Positions 24,264-30,766 of a stretch of DNA of 37,482 nucleotides are shown in pieces; the first letter of the stretch is position 1; every line of letters starts with the position of its first letter. The DNA comes from a virus. A program made the translations under genes and the position numbers. The notes under the pieces were generated by a model. It saw only the letters and a program-made list of their open reading frames with translations. It did not search any database and was not told where the DNA came from. The DNA lies in IMG/VR virus record IMGVR_UViG_3300023179_000264, positions 1 through 37,482 of that record, one strand, 5' to 3'.

Positions 24264-24466
24264 GCCGCGTTTTTTGAACATAATCTCGGCCAAAGATAAC
24301 TTGCAGATTGAAATGCACCGTGTTCTAACAAAGTCGCGCTACTTACCTCTTTCCCCCCAGGTAAAACAAAAACATCTTCTTTAATATAGTGCGGCACAAT
24401 CATAATCCCGTCCAAGTAAAACACTTGCACCCAATCTTTTTCTTGCTTGGCTTCCTGTTTAATCAT
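24260..24466 (-). CDS. Small early protein, function unknown
   Basis: This 68-residue gene has an AAGGATA ribosome site and starts MIKQEAKQEKDWVQVFYLDG. The middle (PHYIKEDVFVLPGGKEVSSA) looks like a small beta domain. It overlaps the mini NrdR-like gene by 8 bases and the DUF551-like gene by 4. I do not recognise the family. The tight packing and conserved coupling support it being translated. Confidence 0.62.
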   Translation of the reverse strand: MIKQEAKQEKDWVQVFYLDGIMIVPHYIKEDVFVLPGGKEVSSATLLEHGAFQSASYLWPRLCSKNAA

Positions 24467-24638
24467 TTTTTATCCTTGGTGAAAATTCTGTTGTCGTAAA
24501 TCTTGTTTTGCATTTCAAACATTCTCTTCTGCGCTCGACATAATATCTTTGCTTGTTCTCCTCGAAATAAGCTCTGCTGTCAATTACTTTCGTGTTAAAG
24601 CTATTTCTATTTTTGTCTACGCAATACGGGCATTTCAT
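24459..24638 (-). CDS. Mini NrdR-like zinc-ribbon protein without ATP-cone
   Basis: This 59-residue gene starts at the ATG at 24638, which overlaps the upstream stop as ATGA. The start is MKCPYC (Cys3, Cys6), then KVIDSR (17-22), then a RRREC-LKC block (36-43, Cys40 and Cys43) and TRFTT. This is the order of the N-terminal zinc ribbon of NrdR, the repressor of ribonucleotide reductase genes. NrdR normally has a further ATP-cone domain of about 90 residues, which is absent. A phage-encoded free zinc ribbon could bind NrdR boxes or antagonise host NrdR; both ideas are inference. Confidence 0.75.
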   Translation of the reverse strand: MKCPYCVDKNRNSFNTKVIDSRAYFEENKQRYYVERRRECLKCKTRFTTTEFSPRIKND

Positions 24639-24961
24639 TTTATTGACCTGTAGTATTTAGCCCATGCACCTTTACGCCCTTTTTCATGCTTAAACATTAT
24701 TGCGCTGTTTACTAATCTTTGATTAACCAGTGCTTTTACATGCTTTCTTGCTCCCTCGGTTGTGCAATTAAACCGTTTTGCAAGCTGACGTAACGAATGC
24801 GGCTCACTCAAAACTTCCAAATATATCTTCTGCGTAGTGGTTAATGGCTTTGGAATTCCAGCATAAAGTGCAAGCCCAGCCTGTAAAACCTTTGCCGGAT
24901 CAGTCGGTTTTACAACAATGTGACCAGCAAACATGCCAGTGACGTAAGCAATAGGTTTCAT
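24635..24961 (-). CDS. Winged-helix DNA-binding protein
   Basis: This 108-residue protein has a C-terminal winged-helix region at about residues 40-100. It shows a helix-turn-helix in TTTQKIYLEVLSEPHSLRQL then AKRFNCTTEGARKHVKALVN, and a wing near KGRKGAWAKYY. The N-terminal 35 residues contain AYVTGMFAGHIVVKP. Such proteins usually regulate transcription, but the operator is unknown. It overlaps the mini NrdR-like gene and its upstream neighbour in ATGA units. It may regulate the early operon. Confidence 0.72.
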   Translation of the reverse strand: MKPIAYVTGMFAGHIVVKPTDPAKVLQAGLALYAGIPKPLTTTQKIYLEVLSEPHSLRQLAKRFNCTTEGARKHVKALVNQRLVNSAIMFKHEKGRKGAWAKYYRSIK

Positions 24962-25191
24962 GGCTCACTCTTTTCTCTGATTGCTTTAGCAATTGTGTGT
25001 CCAATTAGCCCGTCCTCTATCTGTTCTGGGATTAGGATTTCAACGACCTTCGCGCACGCCTCGCGCTCTGCTGCTGCGACAAGTGCGGCAAAGCGTTCAA
25101 GTTCTTTCAGATGAACCACGCGCCCGGTGTCGTATTCATAGGGCAAGTTAGCCTCTTTCGCCATTTTGATAATGTCATCTCTATCCAGCAT
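24958..25191 (-). CDS. Small early phage protein, FAALVAAAEREAC family (copy 1)
   Basis: With the ATG at 25191 and a GGAGGGG ribosome site 4-5 bases away, the product has 77 residues starting MLDRDDIIKMAKEANLP. The core LERFAALVAAAEREACAKVVE is nearly shared with the gene at 25381, so the two are paralogues. The motif is common in small proteins of proteobacterial phages, function unknown. The longer frame to 25233 is less likely because of the strong ribosome site here. Confidence 0.7.
   Translation of the reverse strand: MLDRDDIIKMAKEANLPYEYDTGRVVHLKELERFAALVAAAEREACAKVVEILIPEQIEDGLIGHTIAKAIREKSEP
25073..25092. repeat. 20-base direct repeat, copy 1 (copy 2 at 25487-25506)
   Basis: The 20 bases GCTGCGACAAGTGCGGCAAA occur identically here and at 25487-25506. 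They lie in matching codons of the two paralogous small genes (the FAALVAA region). This is evidence of recent tandem duplication or gene conversion rather than a separate element. Confidence 0.85.
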
Positions 25192-25384
25192 TCTTCCCCT
25201 CCGGTTCGTGTGTACATGCGTTTTCGTAGTCAAGAACGTCCTGCAACCGATAGCGAATCAATCCACCCAACTTCATGTATCGGACTCCTTTCTTGAAAGA
25301 CCGATCACGTTCCAGTGTTGCCTCGCTGATCTTCCATCGAGTAGCAAGCTCCACTTGCGTTATGAATTGCTCATTTGTTGTCAT
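25181..25384 (-). CDS. Excisionase/AlpA-like helix-turn-helix protein
   Basis: This 67-residue protein has a MerR/AlpA-type HTH: QVELATRWKISEATLERDRS (10-29), then GVRYMKLGGLIRYRLQDVLDYE. It resembles excisionases and phage HTH_17 proteins that bind DNA. There is no integrase in the window, so excision is unlikely and a regulatory role is more probable. It overlaps genes on both sides by 4 to 11 bases. Confidence 0.75.
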   Translation of the reverse strand: MTTNEQFITQVELATRWKISEATLERDRSFKKGVRYMKLGGLIRYRLQDVLDYENACTHEPEGKNAG

Positions 25385-25608
25385 TGCTCACCCCTTGCTC
25401 TGATGGCTGAGGCAAGTGCATACCCTTCGTCGCTCCATGCGCCTGTGTATTGCTCAACAACCCTCGCACACGCCTCTCTTTCTATGGCTGCGACAAGTGC
25501 GGCAAAATTCTCAAGTGCCTCTTGTGATGGATACATCACCGGTTTGTTAGTCATCATTGGAGCAACCCCGGCCCTCATTGCCATCTTGATTATTTCGTCT
25601 GGTGTCAT
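25381..25608 (-). CDS. Small early phage protein, FAALVAAAEREAC family (copy 2)
   Basis: This 75-residue protein starts MTPDEIIKMAMRAGVAP and has LENFAALVAAIEREACARVVE, matching the 24958 gene (LERFAALVAAAEREACAKVVE). The stop overlaps the HTH gene and the start overlaps the 25605 gene, both by 4 bases. Two copies separated by a single HTH gene suggest local duplication. Function unknown. Confidence 0.7.
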   Translation of the reverse strand: MTPDEIIKMAMRAGVAPMMTNKPVMYPSQEALENFAALVAAIEREACARVVEQYTGAWSDEGYALASAIRARGEQ

Positions 25609-26090
25609 GTGTTCTTCTCCTTCAACTTGGCTTCAATGGCACGGGCAAAAGCCAGCACCTTGTTTTTGCCCATCACGGGTCGTGGCACATCATTAGTCCA
25701 TAAGCACAACGCATCCTCATCCGTCAGCCCAACCCATTCATGCTTGCGAGGTGCATGAACCATCCGGTCACCTTCCCATACAGCACCGCATACACATGTC
25801 AAGTCATGCTGCGGCGGTGCTAGATAAAGCGGGAAAACGTCGCTGTGATCTTTAAATTCTTCGTCAACCTGATTCACTCCATCGTGATAACCAAATGGTT
25901 CCTGCCTCTCTGAATATGCAATGACTTCACGCAAATCGTTGATCGCTTCCTCTGCAACCTTTTGCGGATAGACCGTAATTACTGGCCCTCCATTTTTAGG
26001 CTTTCTGACCTGCCATTTAGCCAATGGGTCTAGGAACCTCTCGATGGTCTCTAGTGCGGTTAAAGCTCGTTTCATTGCTTTGATGCTCAT
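25605..26090 (-). CDS. Early protein with Cys pair and shared C-terminal IEAKLKEKN tail
   Basis: The 161-residue product has a helical N-terminus (MKRALTALETIERFLDPLAK) and a middle EPFGYHDGVNQVDEEF. A CVCG pair follows (around residue 100). The C-terminus is LAFARAIEAKLKEKN, followed by T. The same tail ends the next gene upstream (ANYIEAKLKEKNQ), which marks a modular family seen in proteobacterial phages. Function unknown. It overlaps both neighbours in ATGA units. Confidence 0.68.
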   Translation of the reverse strand: MSIKAMKRALTALETIERFLDPLAKWQVRKPKNGGPVITVYPQKVAEEAINDLREVIAYSERQEPFGYHDGVNQVDEEFKDHSDVFPLYLAPPQHDLTCVCGAVWEGDRMVHAPRKHEWVGLTDEDALCLWTNDVPRPVMGKNKVLAFARAIEAKLKEKNT

Positions 26091-26290
26091 TGATTCTTTT
26101 CCTTTAATTTAGCTTCGATGTAATTAGCAAACGCTTTGCACCAACCTTCTGGGTCATCATTCCAATCTTGATTAGTCTCGTATTCAACGTGGCAAAACGC
26201 ATCGTGAATGTCATCTGATGTCAACGCAACCCACGGCTTGCGCTCGTATAAGGGCTTTGCAAGGTTTGCTACTAGTTCTTGATGGTTCAA
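26087..26290 (-). CDS. Small early protein ending in the same IEAKLKEKN tail
   Basis: This 67-residue protein begins MNHQELVANLAKPLYERKP and ends CKAFANYIEAKLKEKNQ, nearly the same C-terminal tail as the gene at 25605. It is acidic in the middle (NQDWNDDPEGW). The two genes therefore probably share a duplicated 3' module. No catalytic motif is seen. It is coupled to its neighbours by 4-base overlaps. Confidence 0.67.
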   Translation of the reverse strand: MNHQELVANLAKPLYERKPWVALTSDDIHDAFCHVEYETNQDWNDDPEGWCKAFANYIEAKLKEKNQ

Positions 26291-26421
26291 AACGGAGCCT
26301 CCTCCAAGGTTTTTAGAATGTCTTTCTTAGTCACTTTCTTCTTCTTTACCCATTTGTTTTTAACTAGGGTCTGCCGAAACGGCCAATTAGGATGTTTGGC
26401 TAGCTCTTTCGTTGGTTCCAT
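26287..26421 (-). CDS. Small lysine-rich early protein
   Basis: The ATG at 26421 has a strong GGAGG ribosome site 4 bases away and gives 44 residues: MEPTKELAKHPNWPFRQTLV then KNKWVKKKKVTKKDILKTLE. ATG 26442 and the longer frame to 26526 overlap the helicase and lack a ribosome site. The high Lys content suggests nucleic-acid binding, but no family is recognised. Confidence 0.6.
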   Translation of the reverse strand: MEPTKELAKHPNWPFRQTLVKNKWVKKKKVTKKDILKTLEEAPF

Positions 26422-26474
26422 ATCGCCTCCGTAAAATTGCATTTTCGTAACACTATTTTTTGCTGGCAAAGTGT

Positions 26475-27395
26475 TTACTGATATGCGGCGGGTTTGGGCT
26501 GATAATCGGTAGGCAATCCACCGCAATCCTGGACGTATTGCTGGCTCTTTTTGTCAAACCAAAGTTTTGCAACGCCCTCCCATTCACCGTTTCTTTGCTT
26601 CTCAAAACTTAGGAAGGCATCAGGGATGGAATGATCGACAAAGCCGTGAGCCTCAAAATCGCGCTCCTTCGATTTATTTCTGTGCATGAGGATTACATTG
26701 TCCACCTGATCTGCGACGCTTCCAGACCCCTTTAAATCGTTTTTAGAGGGGGTTTTGTTATCGTCGCTTTGTTTCCTGATGTGATGGACAAGATGCACGT
26801 GGCTATTTTGATCTCTGGCAAGAGAGCACAACTGATCCGTAAAGTCTTTTTGAGAGTCGTAATCCGTCTCACCGCGGGTACACTTCATCAGGCTATCAAT
26901 AAAATAATGCTGGCAACCAAGTATTGTTTTTGCGTAAACCCCAACACCTAGAACTTGAGTAGGGCTTACAGTCCCCTGCACGTCATAGAACCAAAGTCGG
27001 TCTTTGACCCATTCCTTGAATTGCTCGTGGGCTTGTAAGGTAGGAAATGACATCCGCGACCATTGGCGAATCATCCGTTGTAGGGTTCTTGCTGGCTTCA
27101 TTTCAAAAGACGCAATCACAACCTTTTGATTTTGGCTTATCAGGTGAATTGCGATCTGACCAGCAATCAAACTCTTTCCAGATCCATTTTGACCGGCGAG
27201 CACCGTAACCTCTCCTGGTCTGTAAAGAAATTTGTCTTGCAGCTTTTCCCAGGGCAGAACAATGTCAACTTGCTCCACCGGATTTCGCATTTCCTGAATA
27301 AGTTCTTCTAAACAATCCTCAGCCGCACGAACCTTGACAGATGCTTCCATCTGCTCATACCAGCTTTTGTAGTCAATGTTTTCCAGGATGTTCAT
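26475..27395 (-). CDS. DnaB-like replicative helicase ATPase
   Basis: In this 306-residue protein the Walker A motif is GQNGSGKS (68-75). The Walker B region is HYFIDS (163-168), followed by HLVHHIRK (201-208) and LKGSGSVADQVDNVI (221-235). This is the RecA-like core of DnaB/Twinkle helicases. No primase or long N-terminal domain is present, so it is shorter than DnaB. It is probably loaded by the DUF1376 protein encoded two genes upstream. The start overlaps the gene at 27392 by 4 bases. Confidence 0.9.
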   Translation of the reverse strand: MNILENIDYKSWYEQMEASVKVRAAEDCLEELIQEMRNPVEQVDIVLPWEKLQDKFLYRPGEVTVLAGQNGSGKSLIAGQIAIHLISQNQKVVIASFEMKPARTLQRMIRQWSRMSFPTLQAHEQFKEWVKDRLWFYDVQGTVSPTQVLGVGVYAKTILGCQHYFIDSLMKCTRGETDYDSQKDFTDQLCSLARDQNSHVHLVHHIRKQSDDNKTPSKNDLKGSGSVADQVDNVILMHRNKSKERDFEAHGFVDHSIPDAFLSFEKQRNGEWEGVAKLWFDKKSQQYVQDCGGLPTDYQPKPAAYQ

Positions 27396-27679
27396 GCGTC
27401 CACCTCAGAATCCCAGACCAAGCCTGGGGCGTAATGACAAACCACTCGCGCGGGGGCATATTTTTTTATTGCTTGCAGGACAACATAAGCCTCGTCGGGA
27501 TCTTCTGCTGTCAAGAAAACCCTTAGCTGCCTCACAAAACGAAAATCGCGGTCTTTGGGATCAATAACCACAACCGGATACTCCGGGTCATCGTCTGGCT
27601 TTCCAACAAAGTCGATAAAAACGGCTTTAGGTGGTTTGCCTGCAAACTGTAGGCTATTTACGAAGTCGTGGCCTTTCAT
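27392..27679 (-). CDS. Small protein between replication initiator and helicase, function unknown
   Basis: This 95-residue protein has KAVFIDFVGKPDDDPEYPVV and a helical DPDEAYVVLQAIKKYAPARV. I do not recognise a family. It is coupled on both sides by 4-base overlaps, so it is coordinately made with the replication genes and may assist helicase loading. This is context only. Confidence 0.65.
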   Translation of the reverse strand: MKGHDFVNSLQFAGKPPKAVFIDFVGKPDDDPEYPVVVIDPKDRDFRFVRQLRVFLTAEDPDEAYVVLQAIKKYAPARVVCHYAPGLVWDSEVDA

Positions 27680-28359
27680 AAACTTGCCCTATCGCCGTAA
27701 GCAGATGCTGTTGGTTGAGCGACTTTCTTTGTCACCCATTCTGCCTTGAATGAAACCCACGTCCTTTCGCAAATTTCTTCTAAAGCGGCTTCTAATGTAA
27801 GACCTGCTTTTTTAGACTCCCTCAAAATGGCATTCCACGCTCTTTCGGTTAAAGGTGCTTTTTTGCTTTTCCTTAGCTCAAGAAAATCATCCCAAAGTTT
27901 CTCAGGAATGTTCTCTGGCTTAACGACAACAAACTTGTTTTTCTTTTGGTTATTGGTTATTGGTTTATGGTTATTGGTTGGTTGAACGGTCGTTGAACGG
28001 TCGTTGGGCTCTTGTTTAACGTCCGCTAGTGTCTTGTTTAGCGCACGTTTAGCAGCCGATGCTTTGCCTGCCTTAGAAGCAAATTCAAGTTGCTGGCGAT
28101 AGTTCTGTATCTCTTTATCGCATCGTTTGTGATGCCATCCCGCGGTGCTAGAGATGAAAAATAAATCAAGAAGTCCTTTAATAAGATCTTCTTTGCCCCT
28201 TGCGTTTACACGCATTGAAAGCTCGGTAAGAGAGTTCGGAATGGGCTCTTCGGTGTCGTAGTAGATCCAGATCATCTTCATGTAGATGCCAACTTCTTCG
28301 TTGGTCAAAAATGAAGTGTCTTTAATAAAGTCACCAATATGGTGCTGGTAGTAGTGCAT
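27676..28359 (-). CDS. DUF1376-type replication initiator/helicase-loader-like protein
   Basis: The N-terminus MHYYQHHIGDFIKDT is typical of DUF1376 and favours the ATG at 28359 over upstream starts to 28386. The domain runs to about residue 90 (CDKEI). A C-terminal helical region ENIPEKLWDDFLELRKSKK, followed by PLTERAWNAILRESKKAG, resembles a DnaT-like DNA-binding end. Such proteins assist phage replication initiation and helicase loading. It is the first leftward gene after the divergent promoters and is followed by the helicase. The product has 227 residues. Confidence 0.85.
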   Translation of the reverse strand: MHYYQHHIGDFIKDTSFLTNEEVGIYMKMIWIYYDTEEPIPNSLTELSMRVNARGKEDLIKGLLDLFFISSTAGWHHKRCDKEIQNYRQQLEFASKAGKASAAKRALNKTLADVKQEPNDRSTTVQPTNNHKPITNNQKKNKFVVVKPENIPEKLWDDFLELRKSKKAPLTERAWNAILRESKKAGLTLEAALEEICERTWVSFKAEWVTKKVAQPTASAYGDRASL

Positions 28360-28502
28360 AGCAAACCCCATCAAGGTAATCATCACAAGAGGTGCATTTG
28401 GCAGGCAGGTGATGAGGCTGCTTTTCGGGAGCTACCCTAGCCAATGCGATCAACCAGCTAAAAGTCTAAACAAAGTTCCTTATCCCTGCAAGTCACACTA
28501 AA

Positions 28503-28531
28503 ATTCTAAAATTTGTGATATAACGCGGCAA
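28503..28531 (-). promoter_or_regulatory. Leftward early promoter, -35 TTGCCG / 17 bp / -10 TAGAAT
   Basis: On the minus strand TTGCCG (28526-28531) and TAGAAT (28503-28508) are exactly 17 bases apart. Both elements match sigma70 consensus in four of six positions or better. Transcription would start near 28497 and reach the DUF1376 gene at 28359. It overlaps the rightward extended -10 promoter, so RNA polymerase can use only one direction at a time. This is a computed reading of the sequence only; activity is inferred. Confidence 0.65.
28516..28524 (+). promoter_or_regulatory. Rightward extended -10 promoter (TGATATAAC)
   Basis: The sequence TG-A-TATAAC at 28516-28524 has the TGn extension directly before a strong -10. 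No good -35 is found 17 bases upstream, which is usual for extended -10 promoters. The start point would be near 28531, about 17 bases before the phosphoesterase ATG at 28548. It lies inside the leftward promoter's spacer. Confidence 0.6.
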
Positions 28532-28547
28532 CCTTTTAGGGGATGTC

Positions 28548-29507
28548 ATGAATGCCTTATGCACCGATGAAGAATTTATCGATCTTTGGCTGAAGCTGGG
28601 CAGTCCTGCTGCGGTTGCTCGAGCCCTAAACACGAACGTCCGAACCGTATACAACCGTCGAAATATGGTGTCCCAACGGCACAACATTCCCCTAGAAACA
28701 ACCAATGACGGTCGATTGAACCAAGCCGTGATTACGCATTCCTACGACAGGATGAAAAGCGTAGCTGACATCACGGGTCGCGTAGTTGTGTTTAGCGATG
28801 CGCATTTTCAACCCAACCAAACCTCTGTAGCTTTCAAAGCGCTTCTAAAGGTCATCAAGATGACAAAGCCGCAGATGATCGTGGCTAACGGCGACCTGTT
28901 AGATGGAGCAACGATTTCCAAATATGGCGCGGAAGATTGGACAGAGCGTCCAACATTGCAACAGGAGCTAGAGTCTGTTCAATATCACATGGATGCCATT
29001 CACAAAGCATGTAAAGGGCTTGGCACGATCTTGCACCGCACCATTGGGAACCACTGCATCAGATTCGACAAGCGGCTGGCAAATGCTGCGCCTGAATTCC
29101 GTGGAATCAAAGGTACGTCATTAGTGGATCACATTCAGGAATGGTCTGTAAGCTGGGCTGTTCTTGTCAATGAAAACACGATGATTAAACACAGGATGCA
29201 ACATTCTGGAATTCACAGCGGCTACAACAATGTTTTGAAATCAGGTCTCAATAGCGTCACAGGGCATACGCATCTTTTAGAGGTTAAGCCTTGGGGAGAC
29301 TATTCCGGCAGGCGATACGGTGTATCTACGGGCATGTTGGCAGATCCTGATTCATCAGCATTCCGCTATGTGGAGCAAAATCCTGTACCTTGGTGTAGTG
29401 GTTTTGTCGTTTTGACGTTTGATAATAGTGGTCGATTGCTTCCACCAGAATTGGTGGAAGTGGTCGAGGGTGTTCCTTATTTTCGTGGCCAACAAATTGA
29501 GGTGTGA
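28548..29507 (+). CDS. Calcineurin-like metallophosphoesterase with N-terminal HTH
   Basis: The 319-residue protein carries an HTH-like segment (LGSPAAVARALNTNVRTVYN, about 18-37) before the metallophosphoesterase core. Metal-binding motifs are SDAH (83-86), GDLLD (115-119), GNH (167-169) and GHTH (239-242), all present. Family members cleave phosphodiesters, including DNA ends and 5'-phosphates, so a role in phage DNA processing is plausible. The HTH fusion suggests DNA recognition. It is the first rightward early gene, 17 bases after the predicted start point. Confidence 0.88.
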   Translation: MNALCTDEEFIDLWLKLGSPAAVARALNTNVRTVYNRRNMVSQRHNIPLETTNDGRLNQAVITHSYDRMKSVADITGRVVVFSDAHFQPNQTSVAFKALLKVIKMTKPQMIVANGDLLDGATISKYGAEDWTERPTLQQELESVQYHMDAIHKACKGLGTILHRTIGNHCIRFDKRLANAAPEFRGIKGTSLVDHIQEWSVSWAVLVNENTMIKHRMQHSGIHSGYNNVLKSGLNSVTGHTHLLEVKPWGDYSGRRYGVSTGMLADPDSSAFRYVEQNPVPWCSGFVVLTFDNSGRLLPPELVEVVEGVPYFRGQQIEV

Positions 29508-29508
29508 A

Positions 29509-29658
29509 ATGGAAGATTTCGTTACTATCAGCATGTCTGAAGATGAGTTTGACGCAGTTGTGGAATGGCTTGGCAATGAGTCAATCAACTCTGGCTTAGG
29601 CGATTTGTATGCTCGCTTGCTTGCAGCAGTTGAAGCAGCAGACGCAGACGAAGCCTAA
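29509..29658 (+). CDS. Small acidic early protein
   Basis: A GAGG ribosome site precedes an ATG at 29509 and gives 49 residues: MEDFVTISMSEDEFDAVVEW then LARLLAAVEAADADEA-like acidic helix. It follows the phosphoesterase stop by one base, so it is coupled. It ends tail-to-tail with the leftward gene at 29655. No family is recognised. The upstream in-frame sequence is the phosphoesterase gene in another frame and is not part of it. Confidence 0.6.
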   Translation: MEDFVTISMSEDEFDAVVEWLGNESINSGLGDLYARLLAAVEAADADEA

Positions 29659-29969
29659 AACTCTACGATCCTACAAGCCCACCCTGACTGTAGTTTACGC
29701 CAGCCGTGGGCTTCAATTTTCCATCCAGCTCGTATGATTGCAGGCAAGAACTCGCAATCTTCTATCTTCTTTACCCTGGCGTTAAGATTGTTGCCTGACG
29801 TTGTTTGAACTAAAAGGGTCTCAGAATCCCTGATGGCTATGATGTCGCCAATCGTAAAAAGGTCGATTCTGATCCGAGCATGAGGATTCCATCGCTCGAC
29901 AATTTGGCAAAGATAACCCTTATCCCTCAACATTTCTAAGCTACGTTGCGTTGGTGATTTGCCGCTCAT
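29655..29969 (-). CDS. Nuclease-like phage protein (PD-(D/E)XK-type fold suspected)
   Basis: This 104-residue leftward gene lies between rightward genes. It has KSPTQRSLEMLRDKGYL, then RIRIDLFTIGDIIAI and TLLVQTTSGNN. The order D-x(n)-LLVQTT resembles a PD-(D/E)XK-type resolvase or VRR-NUC core, with Q-T in place of E-x-K. The key Lys is not visible in its usual place, so catalysis is uncertain. A dyad at 29994-30020 lies just upstream. It overlaps the acidic gene's stop by 3 bases. Confidence 0.6.
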   Translation of the reverse strand: MSGKSPTQRSLEMLRDKGYLCQIVERWNPHARIRIDLFTIGDIIAIRDSETLLVQTTSGNNLNARVKKIEDCEFLPAIIRAGWKIEAHGWRKLQSGWACRIVEF

Positions 29970-29993
29970 CGTGTAGAACCCACCTTTTGTCTG

Positions 29994-30020
29994 CTTGCCG
30001 TAGCGTATTGTTGCGGTAAG
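29994..30020. promoter_or_regulatory. Imperfect dyad, possible operator between divergent genes
   Basis: The half-site CTTGCCG (29994-30000) is mirrored by CGGTAAG (30014-30020) with additional matching inside, giving an imperfect 27-base dyad. It sits between the leftward nuclease-like gene (ATG at 29969) and rightward genes from 30046, and is followed by an AT-rich TATATA run at 30021-30026. No clear -35/-10 pair with good spacing is seen. A regulatory role is inferred. Confidence 0.4.
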
Positions 30021-30045
30021 TATATAGTTGTTTTTTGAGGTAAAT

Positions 30046-30249
30046 ATGAACTACGACTATTTTTTAGACAGGAAATTATATGAACACCAAGAAGGATTGG
30101 ATCGTTGCAATTGCTTTCGGAATCATTTATGGGACGATGATGTTCTTTTTTATACGATAGGAGAATGCTGTGCAAAAAGTATACGAAAGTATAAGCAAAG
30201 TGATGGCAACGATAGCGAAAGCTGGGATTGCGAAGGGCAGAATCAATGA
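30046..30249 (+). CDS. Possible small early protein overlapping a membrane peptide and ERF
   Basis: An ATG at 30046 has a GAGG ribosome site 5-6 bases before it. It opens 67 residues, MNYDYFLDRKLYEHQEGL and onward, ending inside the ERF gene. The later part has an unusual Cys/Asp/Ser composition, which suggests it could be a shadow. Only the strong start signal supports it. It competes with a 26-residue frame at 30080. Confidence 0.3.
   Translation: MNYDYFLDRKLYEHQEGLDRCNCFRNHLWDDDVLFYTIGECCAKSIRKYKQSDGNDSESWDCEGQNQ
30080..30160 (+). CDS. Possible 26-residue single-pass membrane peptide
   Basis: An ATG at 30080 with AGGAAATTAT before it gives 26 residues: a basic start (MNTKKDW), then IVAIAFGIIYGTMMFFF and a final IR. 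It is a convincing single transmembrane segment. The stop at 30160 lies 9 bases before the ERF GTG. Small membrane peptides are common in phage early regions, but at this length chance cannot be excluded. Confidence 0.45.
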   Translation: MNTKKDWIVAIAFGIIYGTMMFFFIR

Positions 30250-30766
30250 ATCACAGAAATATACCTTTAGAGGTATAGACGATGTTTACAACGCTATGGC
30301 TCCCATTCTTGCGGAGCATAAGTTATGCGTTCTTCCCAGGGTCACCAGCAGAGACGTAACCGAGCGCGTCAACAAACACGGCACTGCTTTGTTTTATGTC
30401 ACTGTTGAAATGGAGTTTGCTTTAGTCTCCGGCGAAGATGGCTCTAGCCACGTTATAAGCACAATTGGCGAGGCCATGGACTCCGGTGATAAGGCAACTA
30501 ATAAAGCCATGTCAGCGGCTTACAAGTACGCTCTCATGCAGGCATTTTGTATTCCTACAGAGGGTGACAATGACTCCGAAAATCAGACGCATGAGGTTGT
30601 GAAAAACGATCTTGAGATTGATTTGGGAAAGATTGCTAAAGCCACCAAAGATACTCTGAAACAAGAGTTTTCTGCTGCTGTAAAAAAGCACAAAGAGTCG
30701 GTAGAAAGCATAAAAGCCATTGAAGCCGCTAAAGACATCCGTAAAAAGGAGCTTGGCATCCAGTGA
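30170..30766 (+). CDS. ERF-family single-strand annealing recombinase
   Basis: This 198-residue protein uses a GTG start with an AGGAG site 7 bases before it. ERF-family blocks are YTFRGIDDVYNAMAPILAEH (31-50) and GEAMDSGDKATNKAMSAAYK (100-119), followed by QAFCIPTE. The C-terminus is Lys/Glu-rich. ERF proteins anneal complementary single strands, working with a 5'-3' exonuclease; here a YqaJ-like nuclease and an SSB are encoded just downstream. The stop overlaps the next start as GTGA. Confidence 0.92.
   Translation: MQKVYESISKVMATIAKAGIAKGRINESQKYTFRGIDDVYNAMAPILAEHKLCVLPRVTSRDVTERVNKHGTALFYVTVEMEFALVSGEDGSSHVISTIGEAMDSGDKATNKAMSAAYKYALMQAFCIPTEGDNDSENQTHEVVKNDLEIDLGKIAKATKDTLKQEFSAAVKKHKESVESIKAIEAAKDIRKKELGIQ

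Noticed and set aside
25181-25384. Evidence for lysogeny from the excisionase-like gene
   Set aside because: No integrase, repressor or attachment site was found. Such HTH proteins also occur in lytic phages.
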